64,000 nucleotides of DNA from Bin5 sp965116395 (GCA_965116395.1 OZ220684.1:4712001-4776000), one strand, 5' to 3'. Positions 26,215 through 35,838 are shown, numbered from the stretch's first letter. Program-made: numbers and translations. Notes: generated by a model from the sequence alone, not told the origin.

Positions 26215-26682
26215 CTGCCCGTCATGACTTGATATAGACTTTTTCTTTCACGCAAAACACTTAGAAAAGTACGCATCAAGAGAGTCAGTTGCGGCACACG
26301 TTGTGGTGAAGTTGACACCTGCGACTAGCTATCATGCCAGACGCTAACAAAGTATCGGACAACTGCACATAAGACCAGGTTACACTTCACAATCCTGGCA
26401 GTTGGAGGATCGGACCAATAAATTCTAAAATGCGAACGTTCTTAAGAATACGGACTCAACCCTGAAGTCTGAGTCTGACAGCGTTTCGCAGCACATTCGG
26501 CACTACCACATCTGCCGAAGCATAACATTTGGGTCAACAGCCTCTCCTGAATGCATGCATCACCATAAGTACTGCTTTGCAGCGCCTTCGCAATACCTGA
26601 GAATCATCGAATCACCTCGTCTTGGTTAACGGGGGCGCCCACCTTAAAGTTCGCGCAGTGAACAGGGAGCAGTCAGCCACCT

Positions 26683-28671
26683 ATGACGAAAAAGATTTAT
26701 GCCTATGGGATGGACGGTTTCGTCACCCCCATGATGAAGTACTTTGCTGCCGAAGGATGCCTGCCGAACTTTAGTCGCCTCCTCAACGAAGGAACCGTCA
26801 ACGAGACCTATCCCTCCTTCCCCGTCTGGACGCCCACCAACTGGGCCACCCTCTCCACCGGCGCCCACACCGGCACGCACAGCGTCCCAACCTGGCAGAC
26901 CGTAATTGAGCGAAAGTCCGACGCCAACGAGAAAGACGTCTCCGTCAGCAGCTTTGACGGCCGCGCCAACAACGCCGAACGCATTTGGAATGCACTGGAG
27001 CGCGCAGGTCTCAAGGGCGTCGCTGTTCACTACCCCGGGGCCCATCCTTCGGGCGTGGAAATCGGTTACGTTGTCGACGGTTTCGGGTCTCCCGGGCACA
27101 ACAGCACTGAATTTGAAGTAGCAGCCGCCCAGGCCTACACGACCGATGCATCCAAGGCAAGCGATGTTGCTATGGCTCACGACGGCTCCGCGATTTCCGG
27201 TCCCCGCAGCGTCGAGCCAATCCCCCCCTTGGCCGCCGCCGACGGCTGGACCAATCTTCCACCCAGTGCCTCGCCGCCGCTTGCCACCAGCTTAACAGTC
27301 ACCGCCCGCCTCGGTGGCGATGCAAACGAATTCCATCTGCTTGCCCTTGACAGCAGCGGCGCCGGCTACGACCGCGTCCTGATCTGCCGCACCCGCGACG
27401 GCAACGACGTCGTCGCCGCCTCCAACCTGGGCGAATGGAGCAGCTGGGCCATCGAACAGTTTGGCATCGATGGCAATGATCAACAGGCTTCAGTCCGCTT
27501 CAAGCTGATGGAGCTGGCCCCGGATGGCACAGGCCTCAAGCTCTACCGTACCCAGATTACCTATACCAACGGCTTTACCTACGGGGAGGCCGCACTCGAA
27601 GCCGAGCTGATCGAGCGCTTCGGTCCCTACCAGGAACATGCCTCCATGACCCCCTACACGTCAGGCATGATCGACTTCGATACCGCCCTCGAAGAGTGCG
27701 AATACCAGGGCCTCTGGTTCGCCAACGTCGCCAACTACATGCTCCACGAAAAAGACTGCGCCTACTTCACCTGCCACTGGCACCTGTATGACTATCTCAA
27801 TCATATCCACCTGGCCGACGTCGATCCGGCCTGTCCTGGTTTCAATCCGGAAACCAAAGAAAAATATCTGGACTACTTCCGCCGCACCTACCTGGTCGGC
27901 GACCGCGTCCTTGGTCTCATGTACGAGGCGGCCGACAAGGCCAACCGCAACGGCGGCGAAGTCTATGTCGGCATAATCTCAGATCACGGCGCAGTCCCGG
28001 ACGTCCGCATCGCCAACCTTCGCCAGTTCCTGTGCGACAAGGGCTTCCTCGTCCTGAAGAATGGCGGCGAGGACGCGATCGCCCAGGACCTTGACCCCCC
28101 ACCCGAAAATATCGACTGGGACCGGACCAAAGCCTTCCTCGCACGGCGCGGTTTCGACATAACGATCAACGCCGAACCAGGCCCGACATTCGACAAAATT
28201 GAGCGCGAGCTTCTTACCGCCCTCCGCACCTGGATCGACGAAGAAACCGGCAACACAGTAGTCGCTATCGCCCTTCCCAGACGCGACGCCTACCTGCTCG
28301 GCCAGTGGGGAGACGAATGCGGCGACGTCATCTTCGCCTGGGATCACAACTATGTAAGCGGTTACTACGTGCAGTGGCTCGGAATCGAAGGCGGAGGAAA
28401 TGTCGGCGCACCACTCGTCTACGGCGCCCACCATGGCGGTTTCATCCCAACCGAAAACGGTTTCTCCTCCACCTTCGGCTCCTTCTTCCTCGACGGGCCC
28501 GGCCTGAAGAAGGGCTACCAACGCCCCGTCGACCGCCTGGGCTACATCCACGCCGTCGATGTCGTCCCCACTTTCTGCCACATCCTGGGCGTCGACCCGC
28601 CCGCGCAAGCCCAGGGCACAGTGGCGCGCGATCTGTACGAGGGACATGAAATGGTTAGGGAGAGGAAGTAG
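26683..28671 (+). CDS. Alkaline-phosphatase-superfamily protein (phosphodiesterase/phosphatase type)
   Basis: The 662-residue protein has the superfamily metal and nucleophile motifs: Asp in YGMDGFVTP near the N-terminus, the Thr-nucleophile region WTPTNWATLSTGAHTG near residues 45-60, GIISDHGAVPD in the second half, and GAHHGGF near the C-terminus. These match type I phosphodiesterase/nucleotide pyrophosphatase-like enzymes. No signal peptide is present, so it is probably cytoplasmic. It heads a seven-gene operon of two sugar importers and overlaps the first permease start by 1 bp. A plausible role is to process a phosphorylated or phosphodiester-linked sugar, but the substrate is unknown. 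Confidence 0.85.
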   Translation: MTKKIYAYGMDGFVTPMMKYFAAEGCLPNFSRLLNEGTVNETYPSFPVWTPTNWATLSTGAHTGTHSVPTWQTVIERKSDANEKDVSVSSFDGRANNAERIWNALERAGLKGVAVHYPGAHPSGVEIGYVVDGFGSPGHNSTEFEVAAAQAYTTDASKASDVAMAHDGSAISGPRSVEPIPPLAAADGWTNLPPSASPPLATSLTVTARLGGDANEFHLLALDSSGAGYDRVLICRTRDGNDVVAASNLGEWSSWAIEQFGIDGNDQQASVRFKLMELAPDGTGLKLYRTQITYTNGFTYGEAALEAELIERFGPYQEHASMTPYTSGMIDFDTALEECEYQGLWFANVANYMLHEKDCAYFTCHWHLYDYLNHIHLADVDPACPGFNPETKEKYLDYFRRTYLVGDRVLGLMYEAADKANRNGGEVYVGIISDHGAVPDVRIANLRQFLCDKGFLVLKNGGEDAIAQDLDPPPENIDWDRTKAFLARRGFDITINAEPGPTFDKIERELLTALRTWIDEETGNTVVAIALPRRDAYLLGQWGDECGDVIFAWDHNYVSGYYVQWLGIEGGGNVGAPLVYGAHHGGFIPTENGFSSTFGSFFLDGPGLKKGYQRPVDRLGYIHAVDVVPTFCHILGVDPPAQAQGTVARDLYEGHEMVRERK

Positions 28672-29621
28672 TGACTACTAAGGTGACAGCAGACACCCAA
28701 TCACCTCGACCCCGCTGGATGACGAACCTCCGCGCCAAAGAGGCAATCGCCGGCTACCTGTTCCTGTCGCCCTGGCTGCTGGGCATTATTCTCTTCATCG
28801 TTGGCCCCATGATTACCTCCGGCTACCTCAGCTTCACCCGCTACGACATCGTCAACCCGCCCGAATTTGTCGGCCTGAAGAACTTTAGCGAAATCTTCAC
28901 AAAAGACCGGCTCTTCTGGCCTTCGATGATGCTGACCTTCCGCTATGCTTTGATCGTCGTACCGCTCTCTCTCATCGGCGCTCTCGCCGCAGCAATACTC
29001 CTTAACCAGGCTCTGCTGGGCACGACATGGTTCCGTACCTTCTTCTTCCTGCCCCACCTGACCCCCATCGTCGCCGCAGCCGTCCTCTGGGCCTGGATTT
29101 TCAACGCCGACGTGGGGCCAATTAATCACTGGATTCGAACCATCACCGGTAGCGACAACGCCCCGGGTTGGTTCCGAGACCCGGATTGGGCGATGACCGG
29201 CCTGATCATCATGGCAATGTGGGGTGCCATCGGCGGCAACACCATGTTGATTTTCCTGGCCGGCCTCCAGGGCGTTCCCCAGGAACTGTACGATGCCGCC
29301 GTAGTCGACGGCGCCGGTCTTTGGGCCAAATTTCGCAATGTGACCCTCCCCATGCTTACGCCGACCATCTTCTTCAATATGGTTCTTGGAATCATCGGCG
29401 CACTGAGAGTATTTGCTGCCGCATACGTGGCCACGCAGGGCGGTCCGGCCTACTCTACCTGGTTCTACTCCCTGCATATCTACACGCGGGCGTTCCAGTA
29501 TTTCGAAATGGGTTATGCCTCGGCCTTGGCTTGGATCTTCTTCTTCGTCCTGTTCGTCTTCACCTACGTTCAATTCAGGCAGTCGCGGCGATGGGTATAC
29601 TATGCTGGGGAGGTGGACTGA
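28671..29621 (+). CDS. ABC sugar importer permease, MalF/UgpA type (system 1)
   Basis: A GTG start overlaps the upstream stop (TAGTG). The 316-residue protein has six membrane helices (AIAGYLFLSPWLLGIILFIV first) and the EAA loop (ELYDAAVVDGAGLWAKFRNV) that docks an ABC ATPase. It is followed without a gap by its MalG-type partner. With the downstream binding protein it forms importer 1. No ATPase is encoded nearby, so a shared MsmK/UgpC-type ATPase is probably used. Confidence 0.92.
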   Translation: MTTKVTADTQSPRPRWMTNLRAKEAIAGYLFLSPWLLGIILFIVGPMITSGYLSFTRYDIVNPPEFVGLKNFSEIFTKDRLFWPSMMLTFRYALIVVPLSLIGALAAAILLNQALLGTTWFRTFFFLPHLTPIVAAAVLWAWIFNADVGPINHWIRTITGSDNAPGWFRDPDWAMTGLIIMAMWGAIGGNTMLIFLAGLQGVPQELYDAAVVDGAGLWAKFRNVTLPMLTPTIFFNMVLGIIGALRVFAAAYVATQGGPAYSTWFYSLHIYTRAFQYFEMGYASALAWIFFFVLFVFTYVQFRQSRRWVYYAGEVD

Positions 29622-30547
29622 TGACGGGTGACACAATTGCTCCGCGTAGCAAACAAGCCGGAGGTGGATTCATGCTGGCTGACCTTTACCAGTCAGCCGC
29701 ATTCCAGCGCGCCTTCGGTCGCGGCATTCTCTATCTGATCGCCGTGTCCAGTTCCGCCGTCTTCATGTTCCCGTTTGTTTGGACCGTGCTTTCCTCGCTG
29801 AAAAGAGGAGGAGAGCTGTTCAGGTTCCCCCCTACCTGGTTTCCGGAAATCCCACAGTTTCAAAACTATCCTCAAGTCTTTGATATCGTGCCCTGGGCCA
29901 CCTGGACCTGGAACTCGACATTTGTGGCGATTGTCTCAACCTTCGGTGCTGTTTTGACCGCAGCCCTTGTAGGCTATTCCTTCGCCCGTTTCCGCTATCC
30001 TGCGCGCGACGTGCTGTTCATGATTACCCTCAGCACCATGATGCTGCCTGTAGAAGTGACCCTGATTCCCCTGTATCTCATGTTCGCTAAGATAGGTTGG
30101 TTGGACTCCTACAGACCTCTTATCGTCCCTTCATTCTTCGGCGGCAGCGCCTTTCTTATCTTCCTCATGCGCCAATTCTTTATGAGCATTCCCATAGACC
30201 TCGACGAAGCCGCGCGAATTGACGGCGCCGGTTATGTGCGGATCTTTTGGCAGATTCTTATGCCACTCTCCGTCCCTGTGACCGCAACCGCGGCCGTCCT
30301 GACCTTTATGGCGCAGTGGAATGAGTTTCTCCAACCATTTATCTTCCTGAATACAAAGTCCAAGTACACACTGGCAATCGGCATTCGTTACTTCCAGGCC
30401 GTCTCCGGCTTCGCCGATGACTCTGAGCCTAAGTATCACCTGCTCATGGCAGCCAGCGTTATGATGACTGCACCCATAATTGCACTCTTCTTCCTGGCGC
30501 AACAGTATCTGGTCCAGGGAATTGTCATGTCCGGCATCAAAGGATAG
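29621..30547 (+). CDS. ABC sugar importer permease, MalG/UgpE type (system 1)
   Basis: The ATG overlaps the previous stop (TGATG) and has GGGGAGG upstream, giving 308 residues. Six membrane helices and the EAA loop (DLDEAARIDGAGYVRIFWQI) are present, with the typical MalG C-terminus QQYLVQGIVMSGIKG. It is the second permease of importer 1. Confidence 0.93.
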   Translation: MTGDTIAPRSKQAGGGFMLADLYQSAAFQRAFGRGILYLIAVSSSAVFMFPFVWTVLSSLKRGGELFRFPPTWFPEIPQFQNYPQVFDIVPWATWTWNSTFVAIVSTFGAVLTAALVGYSFARFRYPARDVLFMITLSTMMLPVEVTLIPLYLMFAKIGWLDSYRPLIVPSFFGGSAFLIFLMRQFFMSIPIDLDEAARIDGAGYVRIFWQILMPLSVPVTATAAVLTFMAQWNEFLQPFIFLNTKSKYTLAIGIRYFQAVSGFADDSEPKYHLLMAASVMMTAPIIALFFLAQQYLVQGIVMSGIKG

Positions 30548-30607
30548 CTTCTTGTCTCTGTTCCGGACCATTCAACATCTCTACGGTATCCTAAAGGAGG
30601 AACCACC

Positions 30608-31939
30608 ATGTTAGAGAAGAATGTGAGTCGCCGCAGTTTTCTGGCAGGTTCATTGGCCGCAACAGGAGCTCTTGCTCTTTCCGCCTGCGTGCCCGCCGCC
30701 GCCCCCTCCGATGATGGCGACGGGGCGATGGCCTCCGAAGAGCCCATCTCGCTCCTCTTCCACACCCGCTTGGGTACACATGCCGACTGGCACGTCAGCC
30801 GTAAAGACCTCTTCGAGGAGCAGAACCCCGGCCTCGTTATCGAGTTTGACGAGCTCCCCGGCAATGAAATGTACCCCAAGATCTACGCCCTGTCCGCCTC
30901 AGGGACCGTCGGCGACGTTGTTTGGACTTACCTCAACAACCCGCCGGAACACAAGGCAAAGGGTGTGTTGACCCCGCTGGATGACATTGTCGCAGCCAAA
31001 AACTTCGACCTCTCGCCCTTCTGGGACTCCTTGCTTGCTGCCCTTACCCTCGATGGCGAGTTGCATGCCGTCCCCAATCACGGCCACTTCGGAACGACCG
31101 CCTATTACATCAACAAGACCCTGATCGAAGAGTCCGGCGGCGAGGTTCCCACCCCCGACTGGACCACCGATGACGTGGTTACTATCGGTCAGGCCATCAC
31201 GGCCCCACCTGAAGTTTGGGGCGTCCGTGCGATGGGCGTCGGGCAGGAGCACATCCCCTCCTACCTGCGCATCTTCGGTGGCGACGCAATCAACGAAGAA
31301 GGCACGAAGTCCTTGCTGGACCAGGAAGAGTCCATCGCCGGCCTCAAGTGGCTCTATGACCTTCGGTTCACCCACGGAGTCGACCCCTGCCTCTGCAGCG
31401 ACGAGACCTTCAACAACTATGTCGCCGGCACCGTCGGGGTATACAACTGGACGACCGGCTTTGTAGGTCGCTGGAACAACTCGAAAGACGCCGGTGACAT
31501 CGCCTTTGATTGGGACGTCCTTGTCGGTCCCGTCGGCCCGACCGGACTTAGAGGATCGCAGGTGTCTGCCGCCGCTTTTGGCATTACAGGCAACTCCCAG
31601 CATCCAGCGGAAGCCTTCCAGATTCTCGACTTCTACTCCACCAAGGAGGATGGAATCGAGCATGTCCTGTTTGGCGCCGGCAGTCCCGGTGGCCGCGCCG
31701 ACGTTTGGGACAGCGACGAGCTCTTCGACGTCCACCCAATCTTCCGCCAGCACATCGCTACATACCCCGACGGACCGCGCAATTGGCATCGACCGGCCAA
31801 CGCCCGCACCCTAGAGTTCGTTGACACGCTCAACAACAATCTCCAGGCTGTATGGACCGAAATCTCCACATTCGATGAAGGTGTCGAGCAGACCCACCTC
31901 CTAGTCCAGGAAGTCCTGGATAAAGACGCCCTGGCATAG
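30608..31939 (+). CDS. Sugar-binding lipoprotein of ABC importer 1
   Basis: A near-perfect AAAGGAGG precedes the ATG. The 443-residue protein starts with a Tat-type lipoprotein signal: twin arginine in SRRSFLAG, then the lipobox LSAC with Cys27. An Ala/Pro/Asp-rich linker and a family-1 extracellular solute-binding domain follow. It is predicted to sit on the outer face of the membrane and deliver an oligosaccharide or polyol to the two permeases encoded upstream. A 13-bp stem-loop lies just after the stop. Confidence 0.92.
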   Translation: MLEKNVSRRSFLAGSLAATGALALSACVPAAAPSDDGDGAMASEEPISLLFHTRLGTHADWHVSRKDLFEEQNPGLVIEFDELPGNEMYPKIYALSASGTVGDVVWTYLNNPPEHKAKGVLTPLDDIVAAKNFDLSPFWDSLLAALTLDGELHAVPNHGHFGTTAYYINKTLIEESGGEVPTPDWTTDDVVTIGQAITAPPEVWGVRAMGVGQEHIPSYLRIFGGDAINEEGTKSLLDQEESIAGLKWLYDLRFTHGVDPCLCSDETFNNYVAGTVGVYNWTTGFVGRWNNSKDAGDIAFDWDVLVGPVGPTGLRGSQVSAAAFGITGNSQHPAEAFQILDFYSTKEDGIEHVLFGAGSPGGRADVWDSDELFDVHPIFRQHIATYPDGPRNWHRPANARTLEFVDTLNNNLQAVWTEISTFDEGVEQTHLLVQEVLDKDALA

Positions 31940-31960
31940 TTTTGGATCTAGTACCATTCT

Positions 31961-31997
31961 GCCGCGGCTCAGGTTCAGTCCGCTCCTGAGCCGCGGC
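31961..31997 (+). terminator. Stem-loop after binding-protein gene 1
   Basis: A perfect 13-bp GC-rich stem (GCCGCGGCTCAGG with its complement) and 11-nt loop lie between the two binding-protein genes. There is no T-tract, so partial termination or 3'-end stabilisation of the upstream message, as known for binding-protein genes, is more likely than full termination. Confidence 0.6.
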
Positions 31998-32046
31998 CCT
32001 AAACGAATTTCCAATGCATTCCCGTCACAATCACTTGGAGGAAACA

Positions 32047-33390
32047 ATGAAGAATCTGGTCTCAAGACGTTCATTCTTGCAGGGAGCAATGGCTGTCTCT
32101 GCCGGCGCACTTGCTGCATGTGTCGCCCCCGCCGCCCCCGAAGGGGACATGGCCGACGAAGGCGCCGCCATGGAACCCGTCCACCTGCGCTGGGACACCT
32201 TCCGCGGCATCGGCAGCGGTTGGAACGAAGAACGCATCGAAACCTTCACCGAGATGCACTCAGACGTCACCATCGAACTGCGTCCCCTGGCAGGCTCGGG
32301 CCAGCAGGACAACTACGCCAAAATGTACGCGGCGCAGGCCGCCGGCGACCTTGGTGAAGTCGTCGCCTTCGACCCGTCCCACTACCACTTCTGGCGTGCG
32401 ATCAACAAAGACATCATCATGCCGATCGACGAACTCGTCGCCGCTGATGCCACCGATCTCGACCAATGGTTCGAACACTTCCTGGGCCTGCAGTACTACC
32501 AGGGCCAGCTTTACGGATTCCCCAGCTGGGGATGGGCTGGCTTCGACACCTTGGTCCTCAACGCAGTCCACCTCGAAGAAGCGGGCATGGACGTCCCAGA
32601 CCCAACCGCTCGCGACGTCTCAATCGATACAATCAACGAATGGGCGCACTCCTTCTACGTGGAAGGCGAACGGTTCGGCCTCAACATAAGCCACAATGAA
32701 GCAACAGTCGTCGTATTAACCCGGTTGTTTGGCAGTTCACTCATAAACGAAGAAGGCACCCAGTGCCTCCTCCTCGACGACCCCAATGCCACTGAAGCAA
32801 TGCGCTGGGCCTACGACCTCGGCGTCGTCGACCAGGTACTTCCCGCCCCGGGAGACATCGAAAACGCCGGTGGCGCCCTCGTTGCCGGTCTGCTTACGAT
32901 GAACTGGTGCGGCTCACTCTGCGTCCGCAACTTCAACAACCAGATCGAAGACGAAAGCGTTGCCAAAGCCTGGCAGATTCTCTTCCCCGCACGCGAAGAT
33001 GGACGCTTCCCATCCCAGCTGCGCGGCGGGACCTGGAACCTCCGTACCAACCAGGACCACGCTGATGTCGCCTACCAGTTCCTCCGGCACATCTCCAGTC
33101 ACGATGGCAGCCTCAGCTTCAACCTCGTAGCAGGCAACTTCGCCATGGTCCGGCCCGACGTTGTCCAGTCGCTCATCGAAGAAGATCAGATCCACGAGTG
33201 GTTCATCTCAAGCCTAGAAAACGGGATCCCCGCACACGCGCCTGCCAACTCACGCGGTCGCGAATACACCTCAGCTGTCCAGCAGTGGACAGACTTGCTC
33301 CTCGACCCCCACCAGCCGGTTGAGTTCGAGCGAGGTCTGCAGGACCTGAACGACAACATCCAGGCCGTCCTGGATCTGGAACCGGCCTGA
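32047..33390 (+). CDS. Sugar-binding lipoprotein of ABC importer 2
   Basis: I chose the ATG after TTGGAGG; an upstream ATG would add an unlikely 11 residues. The 447-residue protein has a Tat lipoprotein signal (SRRSFLQG, lipobox LAAC with Cys25) and a solute-binding domain with many Asp/Trp residues typical of sugar sites (WGWAGFDTLVLN). It is only distantly similar to binding protein 1, so the two systems probably take different sugars. Its permeases lie downstream, the reverse order of system 1. A stem-loop follows the stop. Confidence 0.92.
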   Translation: MKNLVSRRSFLQGAMAVSAGALAACVAPAAPEGDMADEGAAMEPVHLRWDTFRGIGSGWNEERIETFTEMHSDVTIELRPLAGSGQQDNYAKMYAAQAAGDLGEVVAFDPSHYHFWRAINKDIIMPIDELVAADATDLDQWFEHFLGLQYYQGQLYGFPSWGWAGFDTLVLNAVHLEEAGMDVPDPTARDVSIDTINEWAHSFYVEGERFGLNISHNEATVVVLTRLFGSSLINEEGTQCLLLDDPNATEAMRWAYDLGVVDQVLPAPGDIENAGGALVAGLLTMNWCGSLCVRNFNNQIEDESVAKAWQILFPAREDGRFPSQLRGGTWNLRTNQDHADVAYQFLRHISSHDGSLSFNLVAGNFAMVRPDVVQSLIEEDQIHEWFISSLENGIPAHAPANSRGREYTSAVQQWTDLLLDPHQPVEFERGLQDLNDNIQAVLDLEPA

Positions 33391-33415
33391 TCTTCATCAG
33401 GCATATGCAGGGCGG

Positions 33416-33440
33416 CGGGCAGAAATCGGTATTCTGCCCG
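33416..33440 (+). terminator. Stem-loop after binding-protein gene 2
   Basis: A 9-bp stem (CGGGCAGAA / TTCTGCCCG) with a 7-nt loop lies between binding-protein gene 2 and its first permease. As with the first stem-loop there is no T-tract, and it occupies the same position relative to the binding-protein gene. Confidence 0.55.
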
Positions 33441-33465
33441 TCGCTCCCAACTCTCGGAGTAACCT

Positions 33466-34410
33466 ATGGCGACTCTGGCCAACCGCTTGAGACTGTCGAG
33501 CTTTTCAGAAATGCTCAACACGTCGCGGCAGAGGCGGGAAAACTTCTACGGATATCTTTTCCTCTTGCCTTGGCTGCTTGGTTTCTTGGGCCTTTTCCTC
33601 GGCCCCGGACTCTTCTCTCTCTACCTGAGCTTCACCAAGTACGATGTCCTCAGCCCGCCTACTTGGATCGGCCTCGACAACTATACGAAGATGTTCTTCG
33701 ATGACCCCCTCTTCTATACGTCGCTGGGCCGTACATTCTACTATGCCGGCGTAGGCGTACCCCTCGGCGTCATCGGCTCCATGTTCCTGGCCATCCTCCT
33801 GAACGCCAAACTGCGCGGCCTCGCCGCCTACCGCACCCTCTTCTTCATGCCCTCATTGGTGCCTATTGTTGCCTCAGTTGTCCTCTGGAAATGGCTGCTA
33901 CACGCCGACTTCGGTATCATCAACCAGTGGCTCGTCGACCTCGGCTGGTCAGACCCACCAGGCTGGTTCGGTGACCGCCGCTGGGCCATTCCCTCTCTGA
34001 TAGTCATGGGCTTATGGCAAGGCCTCGGCGGAACGCGCATGATTATCTTCCTCGCCGGCCTGCAGGGAATCCCCGAATCCCTCTATGAGGCCGCCTCCAT
34101 CGACGGCGCCACCGCCTTACACAAACTGCGCCATGTGACCCTTCCCCTCTTGACCCCGACCATCTTCTTCAACATGGTTCTCGGTGTCATCGGCGGATTG
34201 CAGGTCTTCACAGCGGCTTTTGTTGCTACCGAGGGCGGCCCTGGCTTCGCAACGACCTTTTATAGCCTGCATCTGTACCGTCACGCCTTCGACTATTGGA
34301 ACATGGGCTACGCTGCCACCTTGGCCTGGCTCTTCGCCTTCGTCATCGTGTCCCTCACCATCTGGCAGCTGCGACTTTCACGCCGCTGGGTTTTCTATTA
34401 CGGGAGCTAG
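33466..34410 (+). CDS. ABC sugar importer permease, MalF/UgpA type (system 2)
   Basis: The 314-residue protein has an N-terminal basic segment, six membrane helices (FYGYLFLLPWLLGFLGLF first) and the EAA loop (ESLYEAASIDGATALHKLRH). GGAG lies 8-9 bp before the ATG. It pairs with the next gene as the channel of importer 2 and is clearly paralogous to the system 1 MalF-type permease. Confidence 0.92.
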   Translation: MATLANRLRLSSFSEMLNTSRQRRENFYGYLFLLPWLLGFLGLFLGPGLFSLYLSFTKYDVLSPPTWIGLDNYTKMFFDDPLFYTSLGRTFYYAGVGVPLGVIGSMFLAILLNAKLRGLAAYRTLFFMPSLVPIVASVVLWKWLLHADFGIINQWLVDLGWSDPPGWFGDRRWAIPSLIVMGLWQGLGGTRMIIFLAGLQGIPESLYEAASIDGATALHKLRHVTLPLLTPTIFFNMVLGVIGGLQVFTAAFVATEGGPGFATTFYSLHLYRHAFDYWNMGYAATLAWLFAFVIVSLTIWQLRLSRRWVFYYGS

Positions 34411-34416
34411 AAGAAG

Positions 34417-35316
34417 ATGGCTGCAACAATTGACCGACTGCCCAGCACAGACATCAGCGGCGATGCCTACCGCCGCGGCCGCAACCGCGTCCAAATGGGC
34501 ATCACCTATATTCTCCTCACTGCTGCAGCGCTCATGTTCGCTTTCCCGCTCTTCTGGACGGTCTCGAGCTCCCTGCAAACCTGGAAAGAGCTGCGTTCCT
34601 TCGAGCCCCACCTCCTGCCCGCCATCCCCCAATGGGGCAACTATGTCAAGGTCTTCTCAGCTGTGCCCTTTGCCCGCTGGATGGGCAATAGCTTCCTTAT
34701 CACCGCAATCACCATCCCCGGCGTCATCATCACCGGCTCCCTGACCGCCTACTCGTTCGCCCGCTTCAACTACGTAGGTAAAGAAATTTGGTTCGTCCTG
34801 ATGCTGGGAACCATGATGATTCCCACGCAGGTAACCCTTATTCCCCAATATGTTCTCTTCTTCAACTTGAAACTGATCAACACTTACGTCCCCCTTACAA
34901 TCGGCTCCTGGCTCGGGGGCGGCGCCTTTATGATCTTCCTCTTGCGCCAGTTCATCATGTCAATTCCCAGAGACTTGGACGAAGCCGCGCTCATGGACGG
35001 CGCGTCCCCCATCCGCATCCTCTGGGGTGTCCTCCTGCCACTAATGAAGCCCGCCCTCACAACGGTCGCGATCCTGCAGTTCCTGGGCGATTGGAATGAA
35101 TTCTTTGGCCCCTTCATCTACCTCAACAGGGTCGATCTGTTTACCGCTGCCGTTGGCCTTCGTTTCTTCCAGAACATACCTATGGAAACAAGCGACCCAC
35201 GTGACCACCTGCTCATGGCCGCCGCCGCCGTCATGACGATTCCTGTCATTGCACTCTTCGCCGCCGCCCAACGCTACTTCATCCAGGGCGTCGTCCTCAG
35301 CGGCCTCAAGATTTGA
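34417..35316 (+). CDS. ABC sugar importer permease, MalG/UgpE type (system 2)
   Basis: The 299-residue protein has six membrane helices, the EAA loop (DLDEAALMDGASPIRILWGV) and the usual C-terminus (AQRYFIQGVVLSGLKI). It begins 6 bp after the MalF-type gene and ends the operon; an intrinsic terminator follows. No ATPase gene occurs before or after it. Confidence 0.93.
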   Translation: MAATIDRLPSTDISGDAYRRGRNRVQMGITYILLTAAALMFAFPLFWTVSSSLQTWKELRSFEPHLLPAIPQWGNYVKVFSAVPFARWMGNSFLITAITIPGVIITGSLTAYSFARFNYVGKEIWFVLMLGTMMIPTQVTLIPQYVLFFNLKLINTYVPLTIGSWLGGGAFMIFLLRQFIMSIPRDLDEAALMDGASPIRILWGVLLPLMKPALTTVAILQFLGDWNEFFGPFIYLNRVDLFTAAVGLRFFQNIPMETSDPRDHLLMAAAAVMTIPVIALFAAAQRYFIQGVVLSGLKI

Positions 35317-35362
35317 TCAAGGGCACTACCTAACCGAAACTGAAGAATCCCGGTTGCAGTAG

Positions 35363-35397
35363 CAGTCCCCAGCAGGAATGGGACTGTTTCTTGTTCT
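35363..35397 (+). terminator. Intrinsic terminator of the importer operon
   Basis: CAGTCCC / GGGACTG forms a 7-bp stem with a 10-nt loop, followed by TTTCTTGTTCT. It lies 46 bp after the last permease stop. Confidence 0.65.
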
Positions 35398-35473
35398 GAA
35401 ACTACTCAGACACAGCCTATTCGCAACCCTGAATGAGGCGCGCAAAGGTGCTCTCTCAACTCGCTATTTCTTT

Positions 35474-35687
35474 ATGGGCGGTCGGGCCTTCGGCCCTCCC
35501 TTGTGCAGGGGCTGCGCCCCCGCAACGCCCCCTTCCAAAACCATCCCTCACCGAAAGTGTCTGTTCATTCCTGCAGTGCGGCTCCAGCAAAGTGGCTCGC
35601 CAACCGAATACGCATTCAGATAGCCTGAATGGCGCCAGGGATAAGGGGCTGGTCAAGACAGGCACTGTATTCGGCTGAGTAATTACC
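35474..35687 (+). repeat. Palindromic repeat element, copy B (long form)
   Basis: The GC-rich head (35474-35550) is nearly identical to copy A. A downstream tail (AGCCTGAATGGC, then GGCTGGTCAA, then AGTAATTACC) matches the tail of copy E, so the full element is about 210 bp. The surrounding gap to 35838 shows nothing else. Confidence 0.75.
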
Positions 35688-35838
35688 TTTGTCTTTATAC
35701 GTTGATTGGAGGACAGCGGTATCCACCGGGGGGGTTCAATATTCCCCGAGGAATGGTCTAAACGAAGCTAGAATGTTTTTTTGAGAGATCTCTTGAGGAT
35801 AAATTTAGGCTGGGGCAATTACAGAGAAGAGTTACACT

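Larger units (their letters stand above)
25740..26682. other. Long intergenic region before the importer operon
   Basis: It holds the tandem repeats and a promoter described separately, followed by a leader of about 460 nt with no open reading frame of note. Lower GC and several short inverted repeats (for example GACTCA/TGAGTC near 26453-26475) mark the leader. No known riboswitch motif was recognised. Confidence 0.5.

Noticed and set aside
28701..29636. 311-codon minus-strand frame opposite the first permease
   Set aside because: Antisense of a membrane protein, giving a Gly/Glu/Gln-rich nonsense product.
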